A DNA stretch of 64,000 nt, taken from positions 186,001 through 250,000 of the forward strand of contig NZ_JACVBX010000001.1 of assembly GCF_014852585.1 (NCBI RefSeq), given 5' to 3'. Position numbers and translations under genes: made by a program. The notes beneath the pieces were generated by a model. That model had not been told where the DNA came from. It saw only the letters and a list, made by a program, of their open reading frames with translations, and made no database searches. The stretch is from Pseudomonas sp. PDM18 (lineage in GTDB: Bacteria > Pseudomonadota > Gammaproteobacteria > Pseudomonadales > Pseudomonadaceae). This document shows, one piece after another, positions 39,200 through 47,966 of this stretch; the stretch's first letter is position 1; the number at the start of each line of letters is the position of its first letter.

Positions 39200-40354
39200 A
39201 TGAAGTACAAAGTCACCATGGTTTTCGGAACCCGTCCGGAAGCCATCAAGATGGCCCCCCTCGCCCGCGTCCTCCGCCGTACCCCGGAAATCGAGCTGCG
39301 TATCTGCTCCACCGGCCAGCATCGCGAGATGCTACAGCAAGTGCTGGACTCCTTCGAACTCGAGGTGGACGAAGACCTCGACGTCATGACCCAGGGCCAG
39401 ACGCTGAACAGTCTGTCCCTGCAGATGATGGGCAAGCTGGACGACAGCTACGACCGCCATCGTCCGGACATCGTGCTGGTCCACGGTGATACCACCACCA
39501 GCTTCATCGCCGCCCTCACCGCATTCCACCGGCAGATCCCGGTGGGCCACGTCGAGGCTGGCCTGCGCACCGGCAACATCCACCAGCCCTGGCCGGAGGA
39601 AGCCAACCGCCGCCTCACCGCGGTGATCGCCGACCTGCACTTCCCGCCGACCAAGGCCTCGCGCGACAACCTGCTGCGCGAAGGGGTGAACATCGACCAG
39701 ATCGAGGTCACCGGCAACACGGTGATCGACGCCCTGCTGTGGATGCGCGAGCACCTGCACGAAACCAACTGGAAACCCGCTATCGACTCGCCCCTGGCCA
39801 AATTTACCGGGGACCGCCGCGTGGTACTGATCACCGGTCACCGCCGGGAAAACTTCGGCAAGGGTTTCGAGCGCATCTGCCAGGCCCTGGCGGAGCTGGC
39901 CCAGCGCTTCCCCGACGTGGACTTCGTCTACCCGGTGCACCTGAACCCGCAGGTGCAGAAAGCCGTGTACGGCCTGCTCTCGGACAAGCCCAACATCCAC
40001 CTTATCGCCCCGCAGGACTATCAGCACTTCGTCTGGTTGATGGACCGCGCGTACATCATCCTCACCGATTCGGGCGGCATCCAGGAGGAAGCGCCGGCGC
40101 TGGGCAAGCCGCTGCTGGTGCTGCGCCGCGTCACCGAGCGCCCCGCCGTACTGGAAGGTGGCACCGTGGTACTGGTGGGCACCAACACCAGCCGCATCGT
40201 CAGCGAAGCCAGCCATCTGCTGCGCGACGAAGAAGTCTACGAACAGATGAGCCGAGTATTCAGCCCCTACGGCGACGGCCATGCCAGCGAGAAGATCGTC
40301 GCCCGGCTGCTGTCTTGGTTCGGTGAATCACGCAAGGCAAGCGAGTTCGAATGA
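39200..40354 (+). CDS. wecB: UDP-N-acetylglucosamine 2-epimerase (non-hydrolysing)
   Basis: A 384-residue cytoplasmic epimerase giving UDP-ManNAc from UDP-GlcNAc. It opens with V-F-G-T-R-P-E-A-I-K-M (8-18). Catalytic-site residues known from E. coli WecB are present: D97 (V-H-G-D), E119 (V-E-A-G-L), E133/E134 (P-W-P-E-E-A-N-R) and H214 (T-G-H-R-R-E-N). AAGGAG stands before the ATG at 39200. Its stop overlaps the nfrB start by four bases (ATGA), tying UDP-ManNAc supply directly to the glycosyltransferase. No wecC is adjacent, so the product is probably used as ManNAc and not oxidised. Confidence 0.95.
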   Translation: MKYKVTMVFGTRPEAIKMAPLARVLRRTPEIELRICSTGQHREMLQQVLDSFELEVDEDLDVMTQGQTLNSLSLQMMGKLDDSYDRHRPDIVLVHGDTTTSFIAALTAFHRQIPVGHVEAGLRTGNIHQPWPEEANRRLTAVIADLHFPPTKASRDNLLREGVNIDQIEVTGNTVIDALLWMREHLHETNWKPAIDSPLAKFTGDRRVVLITGHRRENFGKGFERICQALAELAQRFPDVDFVYPVHLNPQVQKAVYGLLSDKPNIHLIAPQDYQHFVWLMDRAYIILTDSGGIQEEAPALGKPLLVLRRVTERPAVLEGGTVVLVGTNTSRIVSEASHLLRDEEVYEQMSRVFSPYGDGHASEKIVARLLSWFGESRKASEFE

Positions 40355-42525
40355 GCCTCGAACTGGTCGATATCCTCACCTACGTTCTCTATGCCCTGAA
40401 GTACCTGGCGATCATCCTCGCCGCGCTGATGTTCCTGCTCGGACTGGATGACCTGTTCATCGACCTGGTGTACTGGGGCCGCGTACTGGTGCGCCGCTTC
40501 CGAATCTACAACCGCTTCGACCGGGCCGACGAGGAACGCCTGTTCGCCGCTCCGGAGAAGCCGTTGGCGATCATGGTGCCGGCCTGGAACGAGGTCGGCG
40601 TGGTGGGCGAGATGGCCCGCCTGGCGGCTTCCACCCTGGACTACGAGAACTACCAGATCTTCGTCGGCACCTACCCGAACGATCCGCAGACCCAGGCGGA
40701 CGTGGACGCGGTGTGCCTGCACTACCCCAACGTGCACAAGGTGGTCTGCGCGCGCCCCGGCCCCACCAGCAAGGCCGACTGCCTGAACAACATCATCGAC
40801 GCCATCCTGCGCTTCGAGGCCGACGCGCGCATCGAATTCTCCGGCTTCATCCTGCACGACGCCGAAGACGTCATCTCGCCTTTGGAACTGCGCCTGTTCA
40901 ACTACCTGCTGCCGGCCAAGGACCTGATCCAGATCCCGGTCTACCCCTACGCCCCGGAATGGACCGGCTTCACCGCCGGCCACTACGTCGACGAGTTTGC
41001 CGAGAACCACGGCAAGGACGTGCCGGTACGCGAAGCACTGACCGGCCAGGTGCCCAGCGCCGGCGTCGGTACCTGCTTCAGCCGCCGCGCCATCGCAGCG
41101 CTGCTGGAGGACGGCGACGGCATCGCCTTCGATGTACAGAGTCTCACCGAGGACTACGACATCGGCTTCCGCCTGAAGCAGAAAGGCATGAAGTGCATCT
41201 TCGCCCGCTACTCCATCACCGACCCGCAGCTGGCATTGAAGAACGAATGGGTGCCGGGCATGGACCGGCGCTTCTCACAGGTCATCTGCGTGCGCGAACA
41301 CTTCCCGCGCACCTGGCAGCACGCCATCCGGCAGAAGTCCAGGTGGATCACCGGGATCGTTTTCCAAGGCACGCGCAACCTGGGCTGGAGCAGCAAGACC
41401 ATGCTCAACTACTTCCTCTGGCGTGACCGCCGGGGGTTGATCGCCTACCTGCTGAGCTTCCTGGTCAACCTGCTGTTCCTGGTGCTGATCACCATGTGGC
41501 TGATCACCAGCCTGTCGCCCAACGCCTGGCGCTTCCCGTCGATCCTCGAGGGCAGCCAGTTGCTGGTCGTGCTCTTGTTCCTCAACGGCCTGATGCTGCT
41601 CAACCGACTGTTCCAGCGTTTCTGGTTCGTCACTCGCTTCTACGGCATCTTCGAGGGGCTGCTGTCGGCGCCGCGGATGATGTGGAGCAACTTCGTCAAC
41701 TTCTTCGCCAACCTGCGCGCGCTCAAGCAGGTGATGGAGATGGGCGATTCGCGCCGGGTCGCCTGGGACAAGACCACCCACGAATTCCCCGCCCTCGCCG
41801 GCCCGCAGCGCACGCCGCTGGGCCAGCGCCTGAAGGAGAAGGGCCTGATCACCGAAGAGCAGCTGCAGTCGGCGCTGACCAGCCCGGTCCGTCGCCGCCT
41901 AGGCCGCGAGCTACTGCTGCGCGAGCTGATCACCAGCACCCAGTTGGTCGAAACACTGGCCGAGGAACTGGGTGAGGAATGGGCGCCGCTCAATCCCTTC
42001 ACTCTGGACGAGAAGCTGATCGAAGCACTGCCGCGCAAGCTCGCACTGCGCTACGCGGTGCTGCCGGTAGCCATCGAGGGCAACACCCTGGTGTTGGCCA
42101 GCGAACAGCAGATAAGCCAGGTCTCCCTCGGCGCCATCAGCCGTCAGCTCAAGCGCCCGGTGCGCGGTCGACTGGCTCCCCAGGGACGCGTCACCCTTGG
42201 TTTGCGGCACTGGTATGGCGGCCGCAACCAGACCGACGAAACCCGCGCCATTGTGGAGGTGCTCAGGCAACGCCAAGGCGACGAAGCCCTGATGGAACGA
42301 CTCAGCGGGCACGTGGTGATGTTCGGCGCCCTGCTGCAGGTGCGCGGCATGGTCCCGCCCAGCCTGTTCAACCAGGCGCTGATCGATTTCGATCCCGAGC
42401 AGGACTCCCTCGGCGAACACCTGATCAAGCGCGGCATGATCACCCAGCAGGTGCTCGAAGAAGCTCTCCAGGAACAGGCCAGCGAACAGCACGAGGCCTA
42501 TCGCATCGCCCGGGAGGCCGTGTGA
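40351..42525 (+). CDS. nfrB: NfrB-like membrane glycosyltransferase with C-terminal MshEN c-di-GMP region
   Basis: A 724-residue protein. A membrane helix lies at 14-32. The GT2 domain (about 70-340) has M-V-P-A-W-N-E (75-81), the D-A-E-D metal motif (170-173), catalytic T-E-D (266-268) and Q-K-S-R-W (328-332), the pattern of processive polysaccharide synthases. More helices follow at about 362-440. The C-terminal region has LG-xx-L-like MshEN half-motifs at 490-510, 517-540 and 687-709, a fold that binds c-di-GMP. E. coli NfrB has the same layout. It polymerises sugar, probably ManNAc from WecB, across the inner membrane towards NfrA. It is coupled by overlap to wecB and nfrA. Confidence 0.9.
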   Translation: MSLELVDILTYVLYALKYLAIILAALMFLLGLDDLFIDLVYWGRVLVRRFRIYNRFDRADEERLFAAPEKPLAIMVPAWNEVGVVGEMARLAASTLDYENYQIFVGTYPNDPQTQADVDAVCLHYPNVHKVVCARPGPTSKADCLNNIIDAILRFEADARIEFSGFILHDAEDVISPLELRLFNYLLPAKDLIQIPVYPYAPEWTGFTAGHYVDEFAENHGKDVPVREALTGQVPSAGVGTCFSRRAIAALLEDGDGIAFDVQSLTEDYDIGFRLKQKGMKCIFARYSITDPQLALKNEWVPGMDRRFSQVICVREHFPRTWQHAIRQKSRWITGIVFQGTRNLGWSSKTMLNYFLWRDRRGLIAYLLSFLVNLLFLVLITMWLITSLSPNAWRFPSILEGSQLLVVLLFLNGLMLLNRLFQRFWFVTRFYGIFEGLLSAPRMMWSNFVNFFANLRALKQVMEMGDSRRVAWDKTTHEFPALAGPQRTPLGQRLKEKGLITEEQLQSALTSPVRRRLGRELLLRELITSTQLVETLAEELGEEWAPLNPFTLDEKLIEALPRKLALRYAVLPVAIEGNTLVLASEQQISQVSLGAISRQLKRPVRGRLAPQGRVTLGLRHWYGGRNQTDETRAIVEVLRQRQGDEALMERLSGHVVMFGALLQVRGMVPPSLFNQALIDFDPEQDSLGEHLIKRGMITQQVLEEALQEQASEQHEAYRIAREAV

Positions 42526-45500
42526 AACCGCAACAAACCCTGCTTTACGGCCTGATCCTGGCGAGCATCGCCGCCCCACTGGCGCAGGCCGCCGACGACC
42601 AGCTCAGCGAGTTCCAGCGTTTCCGCAGCTTCCCCTACCTCGACAAGGGCTACAAGGAAGCGAAGAAGAGCAACTGGGCGGAAGTCGAACGCCTGATGCG
42701 CCACCTGCTGGGCCGCGTGCCGAACAACACCGAGGCGCGCTCGCTGCTGATCCAGTCCCTGGCCAAGCAGCGGCGTTTCGACGATGCCGAGAAGGAAGCC
42801 CAGGCACTGGCCGGCACCGATGCCGGCGCGCAGGCCCTGACCGAACTGCGCCTGGACCTGATCGAGAACGGCCCGCCACCCGAAGCCCAGATCAACCAGT
42901 GGCTGGCCCACACCAGCAACGCCAACGAGCGCGTACGCCTGTGGCAAGCCTACAGCCTCAAGCTCGGCCAGACCCAGGGGGCCGCCAAGGCGCTGGACTG
43001 GCTCGGCAGCCTGCCACCGGGCAACGATGGCCGCGTGCTGCGCGAGGCCCGCGCCAACTGGGCCGAACAACTGCGCGACTGGGACACCACCATCGCCCAG
43101 CTGGCTCCGCTGGCCACCGCTCACCAGCTCTCCGCCGATGACTGGCGTCGCCTGGCCAACGCCTACGCCCAGCGCCTGGAAGAAAAGCCGCTGGAGCAGT
43201 TGATCCAGCAGGCCCCCGACGCCAACGCCGCGCGCCAGGCAAGACTGGCGATCATCGACCGTGCCATCGCCGTCGATCAGACCGAGGTGGCCAAGCGCTG
43301 GTTGCTCACCCTGCCGGAGCAGGACCGCAACGACCCGACACGCCAGGCGCAACTGCTGGAGGTCGCCCGCGACAGCGCCGACACCTCGCTGGTGAGCAAG
43401 CTCAGTGACCAGCAGAATCGGCCGTGCCTGGAAACCACCGAATGGCTGTCACGCCACGACCAGGCAGCGGCGCTGGCGAAACTGCAGCAGTGCAAACCCG
43501 CTGACGACCCGAAGACCTGGCTGGTGCTGGCCCAGCGCCTGGACGCCACCGACCTGCTGGAAAACACCCGGCTTCCCGAACCCTGGGACACCGCCCGGCG
43601 CGACCAACTGGTGGACTCCTGGCGGCGCCAGGGGCGCACAGACCAGGCTCTGGCCTGGCTATCGCGCCAGCCGCAGACGCCTGACACCGTGCGCCAGCGC
43701 GCCGAGCTACTGCAGGCCCGTGGCCGCACTGGCGAAGCCGCAGCACTGTGGGAGCAGCGCTATCGCCAGACCGGTGACCTCAAGGCGCTGGATCAGGCCA
43801 GCTACCTCGCCCTCAACGCCGGGCGCACCGAACGCGCCAAACAACTGCTGGAAAGCGCCTACGACCGCCGCGGCGGCAATTTGCCGCCCGCCCTGCTGCA
43901 ACGTCTGGCCGGCATCCACGCACGCAGCGACACACCGCTGGACGTCGCTCGGATCGAAGCCCTGCTGCCCAAGGCCGACCCGGTGTCGCGCGGCTACCTG
44001 CTCGGCCGCCTCGCCGAGGGCGGGCGCTGCGACGCCCTGCAGCGCTACCTGAACCCGAACTCCAACACCCCCGGCGAACTGCGCGCCCTCGGCCGTTGTG
44101 CCATGCCCGCGCGCCCCGGCGAAGCCGTGGTCTACTACCAGGCCGCGATCGCCCACGGCGACAAGCAAAGCCAGCTGCCGCTGGCCTATGCGCTGGAAGC
44201 CGCCGGCGATCCCGCCGGTGCATTGCGCATCTTCAACACCCTGCCCGCCAGCGAACTCAATGACAACGCCCGCCTCACCGCAAGCCGCGCCGCGCTGCTC
44301 ACCAATGACAATGCCGGCGCCGAGCGCTACTGGCAGCAGGCGAAGAAAGCCAGCGCGGACGACTGGGCACTGGGCGCCAACATCGCCGACGCCCGCGGCG
44401 ATTACCCCGACGCCCTTTCGCGGCACCGCGAGGCCCTGCAGCACGAACCCAACGGCCAGCACTTCTACAACGCCGCAGGCAGTGCACAGAAGGCCGGGGA
44501 CACGCAGCAGAGCAAGCTCTGGCTAGCCGAGGCGGTACGCCGAGACCCCAACAATCCGCGCTTCCGCGCCGATTACGGCATGCGCCTGGCCGGCACCGAC
44601 ACCCCGGAAGAGCGCCGCACCGCGATCCCCTACCTGGAGCGTGCCACCCGCGATTACCCCGAGGACTTCCGCCTGGGCGAAACCCTCGCCTGGCGCTACG
44701 ACGAGGCCGAGGACAGCTTCGCCGCCCGCCGCGAGCTGCGCCGGGTGATCGACCTGGAACAGGACCCGGTCGCCGCCGACGACGAGTACGGCAGCCTCGA
44801 AGCCCGCCGTTTCCGCCAGCGCCGCGCGCATCAGGTGCTGTCCCAGCGCGACAACCTGACCATCGCCAGTACCTGGTCGCCGGCCGGCGTCACTACGGTG
44901 CCGATCCTCAATGACGACAGGCAGACCGGCAACCGCCGCCGTGCGCAATCGCAGAACCTGCAGACCTTCATCTGGGACCACGCCCTGGGCGAGGAACCGA
45001 CTCGCAACGGCAGCACCCTCTCGGTGTACGGCCGGGCGATCGCCGGCAATGAAGGACGCAAGCAGTACACCCAGACCCTCGCCGCCGGTTTCGGCCTGCG
45101 CTACAAGCCCTTCGGCGACTACAACCTCAACCTCTACAGCGAGCTGTACAAGCAGAACACGGTGAAGAACGACGGCGATTCCGATTACGCCTTCGACGGC
45201 ATCCGCCTGCACGAGATCGGCACACCCGAGAAGTTCGAGCGCTACGTGCGCCAGCGCGACAAGTACGGCCAGACCTCCACCGACTTCCTGCTGCGCGCCA
45301 CCGCCTCCTTCCTCGACCAGGGCGACTACCGCAACGACTGGCGCGTGGACGAAAGCGATTGGGATGAGCGCTTCCTCTACACCGATTTCGCCTGGTGGAC
45401 TCACGCCGGCGACCACCAGTGGGTCTCGCGCTACCAGCAGGGCCACACCTGGAAGCTGCCAGTGGACTCGCCGCAGACGATCATGCCGTACGGCTTTGCC

Positions 45501-45707
45501 GAGTTCTCCGCGCAGGACCCGAGCAACGACTGGCGTCAGGACCTGCGCAGCGGCGTCGGCCTGCGCTGGCAGTACTGGTACGGCGAAGACCGCTACAACG
45601 CCTACCGCGCCCACGTCACCGTGCGTACCGAGTACCAGCTGGGCATGGCGGGCAATCTCTATGAACAGGCCAACGGCTGGCTGGTGGGACTCGAGGTGAA
45701 CTTCTGA
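42522..45707 (+). CDS. nfrA: NfrA-like outer-membrane TPR/beta-barrel protein (phage N4 receptor type)
   Basis: A 1061-residue exported protein. The GTG start at 42522 overlaps the nfrB stop and opens a signal peptide ending A-Q-A-A near residue 24; longer upstream frames are read-through of nfrB in another frame. The periplasmic part (about 30-750) is rich in Ala/Leu helical hairpins of TPR type. The last about 300 residues alternate aromatic and polar strands (W-R-V-D-E-S-D-W, W-Q-Y-W-Y) and end in phenylalanine (E-V-N-F), the outer-membrane barrel signature. It probably exports the NfrB glycan and, as in E. coli, could expose it for N4-like phages. The next start overlaps its stop by one base. 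Confidence 0.88.
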   Translation: MKPQQTLLYGLILASIAAPLAQAADDQLSEFQRFRSFPYLDKGYKEAKKSNWAEVERLMRHLLGRVPNNTEARSLLIQSLAKQRRFDDAEKEAQALAGTDAGAQALTELRLDLIENGPPPEAQINQWLAHTSNANERVRLWQAYSLKLGQTQGAAKALDWLGSLPPGNDGRVLREARANWAEQLRDWDTTIAQLAPLATAHQLSADDWRRLANAYAQRLEEKPLEQLIQQAPDANAARQARLAIIDRAIAVDQTEVAKRWLLTLPEQDRNDPTRQAQLLEVARDSADTSLVSKLSDQQNRPCLETTEWLSRHDQAAALAKLQQCKPADDPKTWLVLAQRLDATDLLENTRLPEPWDTARRDQLVDSWRRQGRTDQALAWLSRQPQTPDTVRQRAELLQARGRTGEAAALWEQRYRQTGDLKALDQASYLALNAGRTERAKQLLESAYDRRGGNLPPALLQRLAGIHARSDTPLDVARIEALLPKADPVSRGYLLGRLAEGGRCDALQRYLNPNSNTPGELRALGRCAMPARPGEAVVYYQAAIAHGDKQSQLPLAYALEAAGDPAGALRIFNTLPASELNDNARLTASRAALLTNDNAGAERYWQQAKKASADDWALGANIADARGDYPDALSRHREALQHEPNGQHFYNAAGSAQKAGDTQQSKLWLAEAVRRDPNNPRFRADYGMRLAGTDTPEERRTAIPYLERATRDYPEDFRLGETLAWRYDEAEDSFAARRELRRVIDLEQDPVAADDEYGSLEARRFRQRRAHQVLSQRDNLTIASTWSPAGVTTVPILNDDRQTGNRRRAQSQNLQTFIWDHALGEEPTRNGSTLSVYGRAIAGNEGRKQYTQTLAAGFGLRYKPFGDYNLNLYSELYKQNTVKNDGDSDYAFDGIRLHEIGTPEKFERYVRQRDKYGQTSTDFLLRATASFLDQGDYRNDWRVDESDWDERFLYTDFAWWTHAGDHQWVSRYQQGHTWKLPVDSPQTIMPYGFAEFSAQDPSNDWRQDLRSGVGLRWQYWYGEDRYNAYRAHVTVRTEYQLGMAGNLYEQANGWLVGLEVNF

Positions 45708-46582
45708 TGCGACGCCTGATTTTCGCCCTGGCCCTGCTGTGCTCCGCCGCCACGGCGCACGCCGATGACCGTTTGTTCTACCAGCCGCTGAATGTCGATG
45801 CTGCGCTGAGCGACGCGCAGTGGCAGCAGGTCTGGCGCGCCAGTGCGGCCCAGGGTGCGAAGACCCTGATCGTGCAGTGGACCGCCTATGGCGACTCCGA
45901 CTTCGGCGGTGCCAACGGCTGGCTCGCACGCTCCCTGAAAAGCGCCCACGACAACGGCCTGCAACTGGTCCTCGGGCTGTACATGGACCCGGCCTACTAC
46001 CAGCGCCAGAGCGAGCTGGACACGCCCGGCCTGGAGGCCTACTGGCAGCATCAGCTGGGCCGCTCCCTGGCACAGCAACGGCAGGTGAGCGAGCAGTGGA
46101 AACTGCCCGTCGCCGCCTGGTACCTGCCGATGGAACTGGACGACTGGCACTTCCAGGCCGCCGAGCGCCGTCAGGCCCTGCAGCATCAGCTCAAGGACTT
46201 CGCCGGCCAGTTGAAGGCGCCGCTGCAGCTGAGCGCCTTCTCCGGCGGCAAGCTGGCGCCGCAAGTGTATGGCGACTGGCTGGGGCAGATCGCCGGGCTC
46301 GGCGTGCAGGTCTGGTGGCAGGACGGCGCCGGCACCGGCGCGCTACCCGAGCGCGTGGGCCAGGCTTACGCCGCCGCCCTGCCCTGCCCGGTCGGCATCG
46401 TCCGCGAAGCCTTCCGCCAGACCAGTGCCGCCGGCCAGCCTTTCCACGCCGAACCTGCCGCGCCTTCCAGCGCGTCCACCGGCTGTCACGCCAGCGCCGT
46501 CTTCGAGGTGCGCTACCGACCCTGGGGCAAGGTGCTGCTGGACAACCAGCGCGAGCACCCCAGCATATCCGCAACGCCCTGA
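45707..46582 (+). CDS. DUF4434-type secreted protein, putative glycoside hydrolase
   Basis: A 291-residue protein with a signal peptide (M-R-R-L-I-F..., cleavage near A-H-A-D at 19-20). The mature part begins F-Y-Q-P-L-N-V and contains V-Q-W-T-A-Y-G-D and W-Y-L-P-M-E-L-D-D-W, features that suggest a TIM-barrel sugar hydrolase with acidic residues at strand ends. E. coli places the comparable gene ybcH next to nfrA. Its start overlaps the nfrA stop by one base. A periplasmic glycan-trimming or editing role, as in other synthase-dependent exopolysaccharide systems, is inference from position. Confidence 0.75.
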   Translation: MRRLIFALALLCSAATAHADDRLFYQPLNVDAALSDAQWQQVWRASAAQGAKTLIVQWTAYGDSDFGGANGWLARSLKSAHDNGLQLVLGLYMDPAYYQRQSELDTPGLEAYWQHQLGRSLAQQRQVSEQWKLPVAAWYLPMELDDWHFQAAERRQALQHQLKDFAGQLKAPLQLSAFSGGKLAPQVYGDWLGQIAGLGVQVWWQDGAGTGALPERVGQAYAAALPCPVGIVREAFRQTSAAGQPFHAEPAAPSSASTGCHASAVFEVRYRPWGKVLLDNQREHPSISATP

Positions 46583-46676
46583 GATCCCTCGCCCGATGCC
46601 CGCCGCACGCTAGCGCAGTGGGCAGCGGGTTCGGCTATTCTCGCGCGAGCGATCCCACACGCGCACAGGGCGGTTC

Positions 46677-47744
46677 ATGTTCAAGACCATCGAGTCCGAG
46701 ATACTCAAGCAAAGCGTCCCGGCCGGGATCAGGGCCGAATTCCTCCAGCACGATTTCGAGCGACTCCACGGGCTCAGCCTGCTGATCTTTGCCGTGAGCG
46801 CCGCCATGTGGCTGCTCTTCGACCTCATCGTCAGCTTCCAGGCCGGCCAGGGTTTCACCTACGTCTCGGTGCTCTTCCTCGGTGTGTTCTTCCTCATCAC
46901 CGTGGTGGCCAGCTTCGTACGCAAGGCGGTGCACTTCTACTGGCTCAACCTGGCCTTCGTCATCACCTTCAGCCTCGGCGCACGCCTGGTGATCGACGGC
47001 TTGCCGGAGCCACTGCGCCCTGCCTGGCTGGTGATCGCGGCCGCCACGGTGCTCTACAGTGCCACCGCGATGCCGCTGAACAATCTCGCCTTCTATTCCG
47101 TGCTGGTAGTGACCTGGACCTTCCTCAACCCGCTACTGGGCGATGTGCCGGCCCTGGACGCGCGGCGCAGCATGCTGGTCTGCTACCCGCTGTTCATCAG
47201 CGCGCTCTCGGTCTACATCTTCCACCACCTGAGCAAAGCCAAGCTGTACAACTACGCCATGGCCAGACTGCTGCTGGACCAGGCCTACCTCGACGTGCTC
47301 ACCGGCATCCCCAATCGCCGCTCCTTCATGACCCGCGTCGGCCAGCGCCTGGGAAACGACGGTGAACAGCGCTACCTGGTGATGATCGACATCGACCACT
47401 TCAAGCGGGTCAACGACACCTACGGCCATGACATCGGCGACGAAGTGCTGACCCGCGTCGCGCGCGCCATCCAGCATGAAATGCAGGACTTCGAATTCGC
47501 CCGCCTGGGCGGCGAAGAGTTCGGCCTGTACCTGTGGGGGATCAGCGTTGAGGAGGCTCAGTCGCGGGTCGAGCAGCTACGCCGCGTGACCGCCGAGTTG
47601 CCCGGCACGCCCAGCGTCACCATCAGCCTGGGCCTGGCCCATCTCACGGCGGACGGAACCTTGAGCCAGGCGCTGATCAAGGCCGACCAGGCGCTGTACG
47701 ACGCCAAGCACAACGGGCGCAACCGGATGACCTATTCGCCTTGA
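46677..47744 (+). CDS. membrane-bound diguanylate cyclase (GGDEF)
   Basis: A 355-residue enzyme making c-di-GMP. Five or six hydrophobic segments span about 35-185. The C-terminal GGDEF domain starts at D-V-L-T-G-I-P-N-R-R (206-215), carries the metal aspartate in M-I-D-I-D-H-F-K and has the active-site loop G-G-E-E-F (278-282), so it should be active. The inhibitory RxxD site expected just upstream is absent (M-Q-D-F). It lies 94 bases after the DUF4434 gene on the same strand, making it the likely source of c-di-GMP for the NfrB MshEN domain. No EAL domain is present. Confidence 0.92.
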   Translation: MFKTIESEILKQSVPAGIRAEFLQHDFERLHGLSLLIFAVSAAMWLLFDLIVSFQAGQGFTYVSVLFLGVFFLITVVASFVRKAVHFYWLNLAFVITFSLGARLVIDGLPEPLRPAWLVIAAATVLYSATAMPLNNLAFYSVLVVTWTFLNPLLGDVPALDARRSMLVCYPLFISALSVYIFHHLSKAKLYNYAMARLLLDQAYLDVLTGIPNRRSFMTRVGQRLGNDGEQRYLVMIDIDHFKRVNDTYGHDIGDEVLTRVARAIQHEMQDFEFARLGGEEFGLYLWGISVEEAQSRVEQLRRVTAELPGTPSVTISLGLAHLTADGTLSQALIKADQALYDAKHNGRNRMTYSP

Positions 47745-47765
47745 TGGCCACCCCGGGTAGAAACG

Positions 47766-47790
47766 AAAAAGGCCCGCAGATGCGGGCCTT
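47766..47790 (-). terminator. terminator of tRNA-Arg(CCT)
   Basis: GGCCCGCA / TGCGGGCC pair with a 2-base loop region, followed leftward by five T. It lies 8 bases past the tRNA 3' end. Confidence 0.85.
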
Positions 47791-47797
47791 GGCGTAC

Positions 47798-47874
47798 TGG
47801 TGTCCCGGAGAGGGGTCGAACCTCCAACCTTCCCCTTAGGAGGGGGACGCTCTATCCAATTGAGCTACCGGGAC
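47798..47874 (-). tRNA. tRNA-Arg(CCT)
   Basis: A 77-base cloverleaf with encoded CCA. Acceptor GTCCCGG / CCGGGAC, D-arm GCTC...GAGC, anticodon stem TCCCC / GGGGA with loop CTCCTAA, T-loop TTCGACC. Anticodon CCT reads the rare arginine codon AGG. Confidence 0.97.
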
Positions 47875-47887
47875 AATCGGGTCGGCA

Positions 47888-47915
47888 TGTTAACCACCGA
47901 CAAGCGATTTGTCAT
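47888..47915 (-). promoter_or_regulatory. candidate promoter of tRNA-Arg(CCT)
   Basis: Reading leftward, ATGACA (47915-47910), a 16-base spacer and TTAACA (47893-47888) stand 14 bases before the tRNA 5' end. Confidence 0.4.
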
Positions 47916-47966
47916 GCCGCCGCCACCGTCGCGGTCCATAATTTCGCCGTCAGCCGGAGAATCACC

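Noticed and set aside
41979-42521. A 181-codon upstream extension of nfrA.
   Set aside because: It reads nfrB in another frame; the signal peptide begins at the GTG at 42522.
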